64,000 nucleotides of DNA from an uncultured Treponema sp. (GCA_934699065.1 CAKUWD010000002.1:8208-72207); one strand, 5' to 3'. Shown: positions 8,813 through 17,520, counted from the stretch's first letter. The notes: generated by a model from the sequence alone, not told the origin. A program made the numbers and translations.

Positions 8813-9310
8813 TTAGCGTCCGCAGCACTGCTTATACTTTTTACCGCTTCCACATGGACATGGATCGTTGCGGCCAACTTTTGCACCAACGCGCTTTACT
8901 GTTGTAGGAATTACATTTCCAGCAACATATTTCCAGTCATCATCAACTTTTTTGAAAAGAGAAATTTCGTGATGAATGTCGTGCATATTGTGAAGAGTAT
9001 AATCAGCTTCGAACTCTACAATTTCTTCGCCTTCTTTTTCGCCCTTTTCTGTGCGCAAAATCTTAAGACCGTTCCACTGTGACTGCTTGCTCCAGTCTTC
9101 TGTTGCCTTACGGTCAATTTCGCCGATTCCTTCGCCTTCTTCGCAAGAGTTAATGATGTAGTCAATTTCACCAACTACATAAGAGGTGTAGCGAGCGCGC
9201 ATACATGCTTCTGCGCTAGGGGCTTTAATTTTTCCTTTAATAATTGGTTCACAGCATTCGCCGTATTTCTTGCCCGAACCACAAGGGCATAATTCGTTTG
9301 TATTACTCAT
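8813..9310 (-). CDS. SEC-C motif protein, YchJ/UPF0225-like
   Basis: 166 residues from the ATG at 9310. It is bracketed by two zinc-binding SEC-C motifs, [13 protein letters not shown] at the N-terminus and [13 protein letters not shown] at the very C-terminus. Between them is the NTF2-like YchJ domain ([18 protein letters not shown] ... [11 protein letters not shown]). The function of the family is unknown. A longer frame extends upstream to 9454, but that part is translated repeat sequence and is not likely to be expressed. Confidence 0.82.
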   Translation of the reverse strand: MSNTNELCPCGSGKKYGECCEPIIKGKIKAPSAEACMRARYTSYVVGEIDYIINSCEEGEGIGEIDRKATEDWSKQSQWNGLKILRTEKGEKEGEEIVEFEADYTLHNMHDIHHEISLFKKVDDDWKYVAGNVIPTTVKRVGAKVGRNDPCPCGSGKKYKQCCGR

Positions 9311-9357
9311 AATCAGACATTCTAGTGAATTTACAAACTGTCTACAAGATAATTTTT

Positions 9358-9503
9358 TTGGACGTTCCCGGCCGCTTCGCGGCCGGTCGGGCTTTCCGCC
9401 ATTCCGCTTTCGCTCCAGCCTCCTCACTCTGGTGGTTTCGACAAGCTCAACCACCGTCGTTGCGGTGGCCGCCTTCGGCGTGGCTCCAATCCCTAACGCA
9501 GAA
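9358..9503. repeat. composite modular repeat, copy 1
   Basis: About 145 GC-rich bases built of hairpin modules: GGCCGCTTCGCGGCC, then TTCCGCTTTCGCTCCAGCC, a GGTGGTT palindrome, GCGGTGGCCGCC and a CCTAACGC end. Copies at 43765-43918 (inverted) and 50385-50532 share the same module order. It lies between the SEC-C gene and the lipoprotein gene. Confidence 0.7.
9431..9455. repeat. GGTGGTT/AACCACC palindrome, short form
   Basis: A 25-base element, GGTGGTTTCGA then CAAGC then TCAACCACC, sitting in the middle slot of the composite repeat. Confidence 0.8.
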
Positions 9504-9518
9504 AACTATATCTGGTTA

Positions 9519-10373
9519 TTAATTCTCTTCTTTAGAAAAATTAACTTTCCAGTCATACTTTGAGAAAGTACTTCTATCAACATCATATTTAATTGTGTAT
9601 GTTTTTCCACTTTCATATGACTCATTAATTGAAGCATTAATCCAGGTCATTGGATCAAGAATCATAAAGATACCAGGATCAGCAACTGTAGTAACGATCG
9701 TTACAGGATAGTTTGTATCAACATAAATGCCGCCATCTGGAGCCTCATTATTCTGAAGATAAGATGCATAAGTTTCTACACCGTCTTTTGCAATTATATA
9801 ATCAGGAGCAATATGTTTTGCAAATTTTACAATAGCGGCTGTTTTCTTGTCTGCAACAGTATGTCCCGAAGCCCAATTATTTTCATAATATATATGAGCT
9901 AGAGATGTACCAACTGAATCAAATAATGATGTTGAAACAGAAAGCATCATAGGATCATTAATATTATAATATCTTATACCAACAGTCATAATACCAGAAG
10001 GAATCTTCTCTTCTGTTTTGTGCTGCCATGCCCAGATATCTAAAGATTTTCCTTTATCTGAAACTAAAACTCCAACTTCTGATTCAAGATTTTTAATCTG
10101 GAAAAAAGAAGTATCAAGTGTTATTCCGTAGGTTTCCTGTAAATCAGACTTAATTTTTTCTATTGGTAATTTAGAGATAATGTCTAAAGCCTGTTTTTTA
10201 TCTGTTATATTTATATCAGATTGTAAAGTAATTGCAGTCAGTGAAAATGATTTTGTATCAAGTGTTTCAACATTTTCTTTAGTTAATAATTCTTTGTCAA
10301 ATCCTGTACTAACACAAGATGTTAATGAAATGATCAGCAAACTAACGATCATAATAAATGAAATTTTTTTCAT
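9519..10373 (-). CDS. lipoprotein, hypothetical
   Basis: 285 residues from the ATG at 10373, chosen because AGGAG lies 7 bases upstream. The signal peptide ends in the lipobox LTSC (about residue 20), so the mature protein is a lipid-anchored envelope protein. The rest has alternating beta-type segments and no motif I recognise. Nearby residues are Asn/Thr/Lys-rich and the gene is AT-rich compared with its neighbours. Function unknown. Confidence 0.6.
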   Translation of the reverse strand: MKKISFIMIVSLLIISLTSCVSTGFDKELLTKENVETLDTKSFSLTAITLQSDINITDKKQALDIISKLPIEKIKSDLQETYGITLDTSFFQIKNLESEVGVLVSDKGKSLDIWAWQHKTEEKIPSGIMTVGIRYYNINDPMMLSVSTSLFDSVGTSLAHIYYENNWASGHTVADKKTAAIVKFAKHIAPDYIIAKDGVETYASYLQNNEAPDGGIYVDTNYPVTIVTTVADPGIFMILDPMTWINASINESYESGKTYTIKYDVDRSTFSKYDWKVNFSKEEN

Positions 10374-10486
10374 AATTATTCTCCTGAATATTTTTCTTTG
10401 ATTTAATATTAAAGCAATCATCAATTCAATTGCTATTTGTATATTCAAATATAACAAAAAGTTATTGTTGATTTCTAAAAAATTAC

Positions 10487-10498
10487 TATAATCATCTT
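10487..10498 (+). promoter_or_regulatory. -10 element abutting a start codon (leaderless candidate)
   Basis: TATAAT at 10487-10492 is followed by CATCTT and the ATG at 10499. TTGTTG at 10465-10470 is a plausible -35, with a 16-base spacer. No ribosome site is present. Confidence 0.55.
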
Positions 10499-12115
10499 AT
10501 GTGCAAAAGCTTGATTACTTTACAGAATTGTAGAATTGAAAACAGCCGTACCACCCTGGTACCGGAACTTACATGGAAAATGAACGAAGGAGAAGTCTGG
10601 CTGGTAATTGGCCCAAACGGCGGTGGTAAAGCTGATTTTTTGAATGCGCTTTCCGGCGGGGCTGGAGGTGAACGCGTTACTCCAAATACAGACGGGCTTT
10701 TTTCTGATATTTTTTCTGATTCTACCGAGCTGGTTTCTCTAGAACGGGCAGCACGTCTGATTCAGGAAGAGCGTGAAAATGATGAAAGTGATTATCTTGA
10801 AGGCGGAGTTGACCACGGAAGAACCGGCCGCATTTTTATTGCACAGGCACTGGATCCGCAGTTAAAAAAAGGTCTGGCTCACAAGGAGCTCCCTGCAGCC
10901 GCTAAACAGCTGGAAGGCGACCCTGCAATCAAACTTTGCGGAATCGAAAAGATTCTGGATCGCGGTCTCAAATATATGTCTACAGGAGAAATCCGCCGCA
11001 CCTTGCTTGCCCGCGCCCTTATTTCCGGTAAAAAACTTTTGATTTTAAGCGACCCCTTTGCCGGTCTTGATGTTCAGAGCCGTACAATTCTTCTGGAATT
11101 TTTTGATTCGATTGCACGTCGCAGTAACAGCGAAAACGGAAGTGCCCAGCCACACATAATTTTGGGAATGGAACGCTGGCACGAGATTCCAGATGCAATT
11201 ACTCATGTCATAGAATTTACAGATAAAAAAGTTTCCTTCTGTGGTGCCCGCAGCGAATATGAAAAACTGATTTCTGAACGGGCTGCCGGCTCAAAGGCCA
11301 GTGAAGAAAAAGAAAAGCAGGATTTTCAGGAAGGGTTTGAAGAACTAACAGACAATTCTGAAATTGATGGTGGTTTCGACAGGCTCAACCACCGTCTCAG
11401 CGATTGCAACCCACAGGATTTTCTCGTAGAAATGCACAACGTAAACGTTGGCTGGGACGATCATCAGGTTCTGCGTAACTTAAACTGGAGCCTCCGCCGC
11501 GGCCAGCACTGGCTTGTACGCGGCCCTAACGGAAGCGGTAAAACAACCTTCCTGGAACTTATCACCGGCGACAATATGCAAGTCTTTTCAAACGACATTA
11601 AAATTTTTGGAAAGCGCCGCGGTTCGGGCGAAACTATCTGGGATATTAAAAAGCGCCTGGGCATTGTTTCTTACCGCCTTCACGTTGAATACAGAATGCT
11701 GGGCGGAACTTCCCTGCTTGCAGTAATTATAAGCGGCCTGCGCGATAGCATCGGACTTTACGGAGCCCCAACCGACCTTGAAATTGCAAGCGCAAAAAAA
11801 TGGCTGGCTCTCGGCGGTTTTGCAGGCCGCGAATCAGAAAATTTCGGCAACCTGAGCTACGGCGAACAGCGCGCTATCCTGATTCTTCGCTCAGCTGTAA
11901 AAACTCCCGAAATCCTTATTCTAGATGAACCATGTCACGGACTCGACGAACAGTACCGCAGCAAAATCCTTCAGCTAATGAATTTGATTGGAGAGGGCGG
12001 CTCAACAACAATACTGCACGTAACCCACGACCCGAGCGAAGTCCTTGAATGCGAAAAACACATCCTCGAACTTCATCCGGATGAAGAACCCATGTACAGA
12101 ATTATTGAAAAATAG
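10499..12115 (+). CDS. tandem ABC ATPase, ModF/PhrA-like
   Basis: 538 residues with two ABC cassettes and no membrane domain, as in ModF-type proteins. Cassette 1 has a Walker A that ends abnormally (GPNGGGKAD, residues 38-46; Ala and Asp replace Ser/Thr). It also has the signature STGEIRR and Walker B LLILSDPFAGLD. Cassette 2 has an intact Walker A (GPNGSGKT, 342-349), LSYGEQRA and ILILDEPCHGLD. A 25-base GGTGGTT palindrome is inserted in frame in the linker (about residues 291-299, GGFDRLNHR). The transported substrate or target is unknown. Confidence 0.8.
   Translation: MCKSLITLQNCRIENSRTTLVPELTWKMNEGEVWLVIGPNGGGKADFLNALSGGAGGERVTPNTDGLFSDIFSDSTELVSLERAARLIQEERENDESDYLEGGVDHGRTGRIFIAQALDPQLKKGLAHKELPAAAKQLEGDPAIKLCGIEKILDRGLKYMSTGEIRRTLLARALISGKKLLILSDPFAGLDVQSRTILLEFFDSIARRSNSENGSAQPHIILGMERWHEIPDAITHVIEFTDKKVSFCGARSEYEKLISERAAGSKASEEKEKQDFQEGFEELTDNSEIDGGFDRLNHRLSDCNPQDFLVEMHNVNVGWDDHQVLRNLNWSLRRGQHWLVRGPNGSGKTTFLELITGDNMQVFSNDIKIFGKRRGSGETIWDIKKRLGIVSYRLHVEYRMLGGTSLLAVIISGLRDSIGLYGAPTDLEIASAKKWLALGGFAGRESENFGNLSYGEQRAILILRSAVKTPEILILDEPCHGLDEQYRSKILQLMNLIGEGGSTTILHVTHDPSEVLECEKHILELHPDEEPMYRIIEK
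11369..11393. repeat. GGTGGTT/AACCACC palindrome inside a coding region
   Basis: Short 25-base form read as GGFDRLNHR in the interdomain linker of the tandem ABC ATPase. The reading frame stays open through it. Confidence 0.85.
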
Positions 12116-12117
12116 CC

Positions 12118-12129
12118 GATAATCTATTT
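12118..12129 (+). promoter_or_regulatory. -10 element abutting a start codon (leaderless candidate)
   Basis: GATAAT at 12118-12123 is followed by 6 bases and then the ATG at 12130. It overlaps the stop region of the ABC gene. Confidence 0.45.
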
Positions 12130-13206
12130 ATGAAAAAAATCATCAGCTTGTTTATAATCCTCTCAGTTTTTTGCTGCGCTTGTTCTGCCCGCGGAAAAGC
12201 TGATATTGAAGTTCCCACAGAAGAAGTTGAATACGCTCTCAAAGGCAATGAACCTTCTGTTATAGTAGAAGAAAAACCCCTTCTTCCTCTCTATACTCTG
12301 CGTCAGCCAATCGGAAAACCGGTACAACTTCGCGAAAGCTGGGGCTACGTTATGCAGAGTCGTCTCGATGAATACGATAATACTATTCCACTAACCGATG
12401 TCTGCTTTTTTTCTGCAGATGTAAACTGCTATGGCGAACTAACAGGAATTCCAAACCGTTCTCACATTAATACAAAAGGAGCCCGCTGCCATCTGGTAAT
12501 CACCTGCGACAGTAAATCACTCACTCACTTTATTCTTGAACCTGGAACAAAAGTCAGAAACAATCTCTTAAAATCAATAGTAAAAGCAGGCGCTGCTTAC
12601 GATGGTGTTCAGATAGATTTTGAACTTGTACCAGCCCGCGACCGCAAAAACTTTATTACCTTCTGCTCAGATCTCCGCTATATGCTTGGAAAAGCAAAAT
12701 GGTTTTCAATCTGTGTACCAGCCCGCTTTAAGCTGCTTTCAGAAGATATTTATCCTTACGCAGAAATTGCAAATTACTGCGATCGGGTTTTTGTTATGGC
12801 TTATGATGAACACTGGTCTACAAGTAAACCTGGTGCTGTAGCTTCCGTAGAATGGTGCCGTAAAGTTATGGAATATGCTCAAAAAGCAATTCCACCAAAA
12901 AAACTCGTTATGGGATTACCATTTTATGGAAGAACCTGGGCAAACGAAACAACTGCCGGTGCCTGGTATTTCAGCGGCGCAAACCGAATCATGACCGAAC
13001 ATAAGGTTACTGAAGTTAATTATGATGAAGATATCCCAACTTTTAAATACACTGCCGAAGTTGAAGTAACCGGTTATTTCAACGATACCTGGTCTGTACT
13101 ACAGCTGGCAAGACTCTATGAAGATGCCGGCATTCAAAAAATGGGATTCTGGCGCATAGGTCAGGAAGATCCGGCTTTCTGGAACTGGATAAAAATCAGT
13201 AAATAA
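12130..13206 (+). CDS. GH18-family glycoside hydrolase-like lipoprotein
   Basis: 358 residues. The signal peptide has a Cys-rich end (FCCACSA), consistent with a lipoprotein. A TIM-barrel of the chitinase/YaaH type follows, with YDGVQIDFE at residues 157-165 as the catalytic strand. The general acid Glu165 is kept, but the second Asp of the usual DGxDxDxE motif is Gln161. Later GH18 landmarks are FVMAYDEHWS, LVMGLPFYGRTW and the terminal IQKMGFWRIGQEDP. It probably acts on amino-sugar polymers in the periplasm, perhaps peptidoglycan, or may only bind them. Confidence 0.75.
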   Translation: MKKIISLFIILSVFCCACSARGKADIEVPTEEVEYALKGNEPSVIVEEKPLLPLYTLRQPIGKPVQLRESWGYVMQSRLDEYDNTIPLTDVCFFSADVNCYGELTGIPNRSHINTKGARCHLVITCDSKSLTHFILEPGTKVRNNLLKSIVKAGAAYDGVQIDFELVPARDRKNFITFCSDLRYMLGKAKWFSICVPARFKLLSEDIYPYAEIANYCDRVFVMAYDEHWSTSKPGAVASVEWCRKVMEYAQKAIPPKKLVMGLPFYGRTWANETTAGAWYFSGANRIMTEHKVTEVNYDEDIPTFKYTAEVEVTGYFNDTWSVLQLARLYEDAGIQKMGFWRIGQEDPAFWNWIKISK

Positions 13207-13258
13207 AAGTGACACTTTTTCTCTTTATATCTGTTATAATTAGTAACAGGAGAAAAAA

Positions 13259-13843
13259 ATGAAAAGAATTCTTTCTATTCTATTGATTTTATTTACAGTT
13301 TCTGCAGGCTTCCTTTTCGCAGATTCTTCAAATGCAGACCCTTTTGATTCCCTCATTGAAAAGCTTCTTAAAGATTTTGATGATGAAGGAGCTACAGTAG
13401 CAGTTAAAGTTTTTAATTCAGACCTAGGAAACAACGAACGTAAAAAGATTTCTAAATCTGTTCAATTCTCACTTTACTGTACAGACATTGTAGAAGTCGT
13501 AGCAAAAGCAGATGAAGCTGATTATATCTGTACCGGTAAAATTGAAGTAGATGGACCTAATTATATCATCAGTGCAAAGCTTATTGATAATTATGATGAT
13601 ACTGTAATTGGAAAAGCTAAGCAGAAAGTTTCTAAAGACTACTATGCAGAAAAGCCAAGTGATGTAAAAGTTGAAACAGTAGTTGTTGAAGATTCTGTTG
13701 ATGCAGACGATATTCTTGGAGCAATTGTCGTAGGCAGTATAATCGGCGGAGTATTCCACGCAATAACAACACCTCCTCGTACTGTATATGTTACACCACC
13801 ACGTCCGCCAAGACCACATCGGGTTCGACCATATAGACCATAA
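13259..13843 (+). CDS. exported hypothetical protein with Pro/Arg-rich tail
   Basis: 194 residues with a cleavable signal peptide (about 1-20, ending LFADS). The mature region has acidic beta-type repeats (DYICTGKIEVDGPNYIISAKL) resembling the CsgG/TolB-like fold, and a short hydrophobic segment (AIVVGSIIGGVFHAIT). It ends in a Pro/Arg tail (PPRPPRPHRVRPYRP) that could bind nucleic acid or peptidoglycan. A TATAAT box (13235-13240) and AGGAGA precede it, and a terminator follows. I cannot assign a function. Confidence 0.55.
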   Translation: MKRILSILLILFTVSAGFLFADSSNADPFDSLIEKLLKDFDDEGATVAVKVFNSDLGNNERKKISKSVQFSLYCTDIVEVVAKADEADYICTGKIEVDGPNYIISAKLIDNYDDTVIGKAKQKVSKDYYAEKPSDVKVETVVVEDSVDADDILGAIVVGSIIGGVFHAITTPPRTVYVTPPRPPRPHRVRPYRP

Positions 13844-13855
13844 ATTCCTTTCCCT

Positions 13856-13890
13856 GGCTGGCCAACACAAACCTTTGGTCAGCCTTTTTT
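13856..13890 (+). terminator. rho-independent terminator
   Basis: GGCTGGCCAA pairs with TTGGTCAGCC around a 9-base loop, followed by six T. Confidence 0.85.
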
Positions 13891-13966
13891 ATTAACCAAC
13901 ACACCCCCTATTATCATTCCTTTAATTCCGTTGTATACTGATTAAAATCTTTTATAGGACAACGAT

Positions 13967-15328
13967 ATGATTTTTTCACCAAACGAAATTCAGGAAACTG
14001 TAAATATGTTTATGCGCCAGAAGCTGGATATCCGCTGTATTACAATGGGTATTTCGCTTCTGGATTGTGCTGATTCAGACAGCAAGCGTGCCTGCGACAA
14101 AATCTACGATAAGATTATGAAAAAGGCCGGCAAGCTTGTTCAAACTGGTCAGGATATTGAAAAGGAATTTGGTGTTCCTATCATCAACAAACGAATTTCT
14201 GTAACTCCAATTGCCCTGGTTGCCGGTGCAAGTGAAGCTAAGAATTACGTTCCATATATTAAGACTCTCGACCGCTGTGCCCACGAGCTTGGCGTAAACT
14301 TTATCGGCGGATTTTCTGCCCTCGTTCAAAAAGGAATTACTCCTGCAGACCGCATTTTGATTGACTCAATTCCAGAAGCCCTGGCTACAACTGATTTTGT
14401 ATGCTCAAGCGTCAATGTTGGAAGCACAAAGTCTGGTATCAATATGGATGCCGTAAAACTGATGGGTGAGACTATTGTAAAGACAGCGGACGTTTCTAAG
14501 AACTGCGAAGTTAACGGCTGCGCAAAGCTTGTAGTTTTCTGTAACGCTCCTGAGGACAACCCGTTTATGGCAGGTGCCTTCCACGGTCCTGGAGAAGCTG
14601 ATTGTGTAATCAACGTTGGAGTTTCTGGCCCTGGTGTAATTCTTGCTGCTGCCCGCGAGTATAAAGGTCAGCCAATCAACGTACTCGCAGACGGAATCAA
14701 AAAAATGGCCTTTAAGATTACCCGTATGGGTCAGCTTGTTGGAAGCGAAGCCGCTAAACGTCTTGGTGTTGATTTTGGTATTCTGGATTTGTCATTGGCT
14801 CCTACTCCTGCTGTTGGCGACTCTGTTGCCCGCATTCTGGAAGAAATTGGTCTTGAAGGCTGTGGTGCCCCTGGAACAACAGCCGCCCTCGCTATGCTTA
14901 CTGATATGGTAAAGAAGGGCGGTGTAATGGCTTCTACAAACGTTGGAGGTCTCAGCGGTGCCTTTATTCCGGTTTCAGAAGATGAAGGTATGATTGAAGC
15001 TGCTAAAAATGGTTCTATCTGCCTTGAAAAGCTTGAAGCAATGACAACTGTTTGCTCTGTAGGACTTGATATGATTGCAATTCCTGGTGATACTCCTGCT
15101 ACAACAATTTCTGGTATTCTTGCTGATGAATTTGCAATCGGTATGGTAAACAACAAGACAACTGCCTGCCGCCTTATTCCGGCTCCTGGAAAGAAAGCTG
15201 GGGAATGGGTAGAGTTCGGCGGACTTCTTGGTGGCTGCCCTGTAATGCCTGTAAGTAAGTTCGGCTGCGCAGACTTTATCAACCGCGGCGGTCGTATTCC
15301 GGCTCCAATTCATTCGTTCAGAAATTAA
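13967..15328 (+). CDS. UPF0210 / DUF711 (PFL-family) protein
   Basis: 453 residues, the normal length for this conserved family. It begins with [15 protein letters not shown] and has the conserved segment [14 protein letters not shown]. Gly-rich stretches follow, including GFSALVQKG and [23 protein letters not shown]. The family is structurally related to glycyl-radical enzymes, but its biochemical role is not established. An AGGA ribosome site lies 9 bases upstream. Confidence 0.85.
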   Translation: MIFSPNEIQETVNMFMRQKLDIRCITMGISLLDCADSDSKRACDKIYDKIMKKAGKLVQTGQDIEKEFGVPIINKRISVTPIALVAGASEAKNYVPYIKTLDRCAHELGVNFIGGFSALVQKGITPADRILIDSIPEALATTDFVCSSVNVGSTKSGINMDAVKLMGETIVKTADVSKNCEVNGCAKLVVFCNAPEDNPFMAGAFHGPGEADCVINVGVSGPGVILAAAREYKGQPINVLADGIKKMAFKITRMGQLVGSEAAKRLGVDFGILDLSLAPTPAVGDSVARILEEIGLEGCGAPGTTAALAMLTDMVKKGGVMASTNVGGLSGAFIPVSEDEGMIEAAKNGSICLEKLEAMTTVCSVGLDMIAIPGDTPATTISGILADEFAIGMVNNKTTACRLIPAPGKKAGEWVEFGGLLGGCPVMPVSKFGCADFINRGGRIPAPIHSFRN

Positions 15329-15334
15329 TTGATT

Positions 15335-15382
15335 GTGGTTTCGATACGATAGGTGCTTTAGCACCGTACTACTCCAACCACC
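15335..15382. repeat. GGTGGTT/AACCACC palindrome, long form
   Basis: Outer arms GTGGTTTCGATAC and CTCCAACCACC enclose an inner hairpin GGTGC-TTTA-GCACC. It lies just after the UPF0210 gene. Confidence 0.75.
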
Positions 15383-15411
15383 GTAGATTGTATATCCTTA
15401 TAAGACGATTC

Positions 15412-15450
15412 GGTGGTTGAGTGCCAGCGAAGCTGGTATATCGAAACCAT
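15412..15450. repeat. GGTGGTT/AACCACC palindrome, long form, opposite orientation
   Basis: GGTGGTTGAGTG and TATATCGAAACCAT enclose the inner hairpin CCAGC-GAA-GCTGG. It points against the copy 30 bases upstream. Confidence 0.75.
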
Positions 15451-15467
15451 CTGGTTACGGAGGCCTT

Positions 15468-15656
15468 ATGAAAAAAATTATTTTAATTGCGAGCCTGCTG
15501 CTTGCAACAGGCTTACTTACTTCTTGCCTGATTCTACCAGATGGAAAAGGAGGAACCTACACCTATGCCCTTGGTGACGATGAAATTGAATACAAAAATC
15601 CGGACGGTTCCAAAACCATAGTGAATCAGGATGGAACTGTAACACATAAAAGATGA
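15468..15656 (+). CDS. small lipoprotein, hypothetical
   Basis: 62 residues from the ATG at 15468, which has GGAGG 5 bases upstream. A longer frame starting inside the repeat at 15417 is not credible. The signal peptide ends in LLTSC (lipobox). The mature part is a short acidic stretch with the repeat-like YKNPDGSKTIVNQDGTVTHK, as in small T-SXXXX-NG-type surface lipoproteins. Its stop overlaps the next start (ATGA). Confidence 0.6.
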   Translation: MKKIILIASLLLATGLLTSCLILPDGKGGTYTYALGDDEIEYKNPDGSKTIVNQDGTVTHKR

Positions 15657-16636
15657 AATTAATTCCAGTTGAAACGCCGCAAGATTTTCTTGCGGCACAA
15701 CAATTTATAGCCCCATACGAAGAAACCTGTGTTTCGCTTGCCTCTCTTGTGCGCCGCAAATCTGACAAACTTTTTTTCATTGCCGAGTCTGATAACAGTG
15801 TGGTTTCGACCCTTCGACTGGGCTCAGGGACCGTACGGCCTCCGGCCTACTCAACCACCGAAACCACCGGCCTGCTCGGTATTATTAATCTTGATTCTAC
15901 CCTCTACCACTGCATTCCTGACCCCAGCCGGCTTGAAGCTGATTTTCTCAAGGCCCAGCTTCCCTATTTTCTGAAAAAGCCGGTCCGCTGCATAAGTGGA
16001 GAAAAAATTGCTACAGATTTTCTGATTGATGTTTTTAATTCGGTAAATGGTGGTTTCGATACGGCTGCGCCTACTCAACCACCAAAAATTATTTATTCTT
16101 ATATTATGATGCGGTGGTTGAGTGCCAGCGAAGCTGGTGTATCGAAACCACCAAAGTCGCAACAGGTTTCGATACGTCCTTCGGACTACTCAACCACCGG
16201 GCTTTCTGGTGGCGAAGAAATTATCCGCTGCACAGAACACGATATGGAAATCTTGCATCCCCTTCAAAAAGATTATATGAAAGATGAAGTTGCAGTTCCC
16301 GGAAGGCAAATCTCTGATGCGGAAGTAGACATCACCCTGCGCAATCTCCTCAAAAATCAGCTTTGCTTTGCGCTAACTTTTGACGGCGACATTGTAGCTA
16401 AGGCTAATACAAATGCGATTGGAATTAATTGTGTTCAGATTGGTGGAGTTTATACTCACCCGCTCTACCGTCGAAACGGCTATGCAGGAGCCCTCGTCCA
16501 GGCCCTTTGTAACCGCTCGCTTCGCGCACACAAACATCCGGTTCTTTTTGTAAAGGAAAAAAATATGCCCGCCTTCAATCTCTACCGGAAACTCGGCTTT
16601 GAAGAGTGCGGGCGATATACTATCGCGTATTATTAA
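15653..16636 (+). CDS. GNAT-family acetyltransferase swollen by in-frame repeats
   Basis: 327 residues. The C-terminal acetyltransferase fold is clear: VQIGGVYTHPLYRRNGYAGA (acetyl-CoA loop), then ALCNRSLRAHKHPVLFVKEKN and AFNLYRKLGFEECG. The N-terminal half is degenerate GNAT-like. Four palindromic repeat copies (15800-15868, 16049-16083, 16113-16152, 16165-16198) are translated as low-complexity inserts of about 23 and 50 residues; without them the protein would be about 254 residues. The frame stays open, so it may still be functional. Substrate unknown. Confidence 0.7.
   Translation: MKLIPVETPQDFLAAQQFIAPYEETCVSLASLVRRKSDKLFFIAESDNSVVSTLRLGSGTVRPPAYSTTETTGLLGIINLDSTLYHCIPDPSRLEADFLKAQLPYFLKKPVRCISGEKIATDFLIDVFNSVNGGFDTAAPTQPPKIIYSYIMMRWLSASEAGVSKPPKSQQVSIRPSDYSTTGLSGGEEIIRCTEHDMEILHPLQKDYMKDEVAVPGRQISDAEVDITLRNLLKNQLCFALTFDGDIVAKANTNAIGINCVQIGGVYTHPLYRRNGYAGALVQALCNRSLRAHKHPVLFVKEKNMPAFNLYRKLGFEECGRYTIAYY
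15800..15868. repeat. GGTGGTT-type palindrome, extended variant inside a gene
   Basis: Contains GTGGTTTCGACCC, GGCTCAGGG, a CGTACGGCCTCCGGCCTAC hairpin and CTCAACCACC, followed by a second AAACCACC. It is read in frame within the GNAT gene. Confidence 0.7.
16049..16083. repeat. GGTGGTT/AACCACC palindrome inside a gene
   Basis: A 35-base copy with inner hairpin GGC-TGC-GCC, translated as GGFDTAAPTQPP. Confidence 0.8.
16113..16152. repeat. GGTGGTT/AACCACC palindrome inside a gene, opposite orientation
   Basis: A 40-base copy with inner hairpin CCAGC-GAA-GCTGG, nearly identical to the intergenic copy at 15412. It is translated as RWLSASEAGVSKPP. Confidence 0.8.
16165..16198. repeat. GGTGGTT/AACCACC palindrome inside a gene
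   Basis: A copy with inner hairpin GTCC-TTC-GGAC, only 12 bases after the previous one. Confidence 0.75.
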
Positions 16637-16640
16637 AAAT

Positions 16641-16716
16641 GGATTGCTTCGCACTTAGTGCTCGCAATGACGAAGCATTTGCGTCATTGCGAGGAGCGCA
16701 GCGACGTGGCAATCCA
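16641..16716. repeat. REP-type repeat (GTCATTGCGAG...GCAATCC family), double unit
   Basis: Two inverted units, GGATTGCTTCGC...GCAATGACG and GCGTCATTGCGAGG...GGCAATCC. The element touches the stop codon of the ABC permease at 16717 and separates convergent genes. Related copies lie at 39678 and, partly, at 34620. Confidence 0.75.
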
Positions 16717-17520
16717 TTACTCCAGGTTCAACTTCAGTTTCAAAATGCAATAAGTTACCGCACCATAAATAACAGATAAAATTAAACCAAAGAGTGCATT
16801 CCAGTATAATATCGTAGTAGAATCATAAATCTCATTGAGATAATCAAAATTAATTGATCCCATAAATCTTGAAGTCAAACTGATAATAATGATAATTGCT
16901 GCGAGCTTTACAAGTGTTCTATGTTTCTTTGACAAATGTCCAAGAGCATTTACCAGATATATAAAAAGGATTAAACACAATGACCAGGTCATATCAAAAA
17001 GAAGGAAACCAAAGAACAAAACCTGCCAGCCTTCTTCAAGATTAATCAGACTAAGATTCTTGATGAAAACCAAAACAAAAGAAATAAGCATTACGGCTGT
17101 ATAAATTAAATCCCAGACTACAACAGTACAAATGCGTCCCCAAAGATGCTCTCCAATTGTTACAGGCAAGGTAAGATTCAGGTATGCTTCATCGCCTAAA
17201 AGTCCATTTTTAAAACGCTTAGTAATAACACTGATAGTAACTACTGCAGAAACAACTACCAGTATCCAGTAAATCATAAAAAAGAAAGCCACAAGACCAT
17301 TTATTGCATTTTCATTACCATCAATATTAAATGAGAAATGCCAATCCAGATGTCCGTCACTAGTCACCGGCACACACAAACCTAGAATTACAGCTATTGC
17401 AAGAATTGCAATAAGAACCGGTAAAAGGATTCTTACTGTATGTTTCATTTCATATTTAAAAACCTTTCCAATCCAAGGGAAGGGATTTCTTATTATTTTT
17501 TTATCTGTCATCTCTTTCAC
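16717..17520 (-). CDS. ABC-2 type transporter permease
   Basis: 267 residues with six hydrophobic segments. An N-terminal cytoplasmic helix (MKEMTDKKIIRNPFPWIGKVFKYEMKH, interrupted in the window only by normal coding) leads into the first span. A large extracytoplasmic loop follows at about 52-75. It pairs with the ATPase gene 41 bases upstream and a YtrA-type repressor, so it is probably an envelope-stress or antibiotic-responsive exporter. Substrate unknown. Confidence 0.7.
   Translation of the reverse strand: MKEMTDKKIIRNPFPWIGKVFKYEMKHTVRILLPVLIAILAIAVILGLCVPVTSDGHLDWHFSFNIDGNENAINGLVAFFFMIYWILVVVSAVVTISVITKRFKNGLLGDEAYLNLTLPVTIGEHLWGRICTVVVWDLIYTAVMLISFVLVFIKNLSLINLEEGWQVLFFGFLLFDMTWSLCLILFIYLVNALGHLSKKHRTLVKLAAIIIIISLTSRFMGSINFDYLNEIYDSTTILYWNALFGLILSVIYGAVTYCILKLKLNLE

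Noticed and set aside
8809..8889. Longer start for the RlmB-like gene
   Set aside because: It would run back into the SEC-C gene and add a non-conserved tail. The ATG at 8808 fits the spacing to that gene.
9311..9454. Longer N-terminus of the SEC-C protein
   Set aside because: The extra codons are the composite repeat; the family begins at the CPCGSGKK motif.
9358..9503. Composite repeat as an integron attC site (CGTTAG-like and CCTAACGC ends, hairpin-rich)
   Set aside because: The ends do not form the expected RYYYAAC ... GTTRRRY pair, no cassette array or integrase is present, and the three copies are far apart in mixed orientation.
15329..16200. CRISPR array from the clustered palindromes
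   Set aside because: Spacing and orientation are irregular, unit length varies, there are no uniform spacers and no cas genes.
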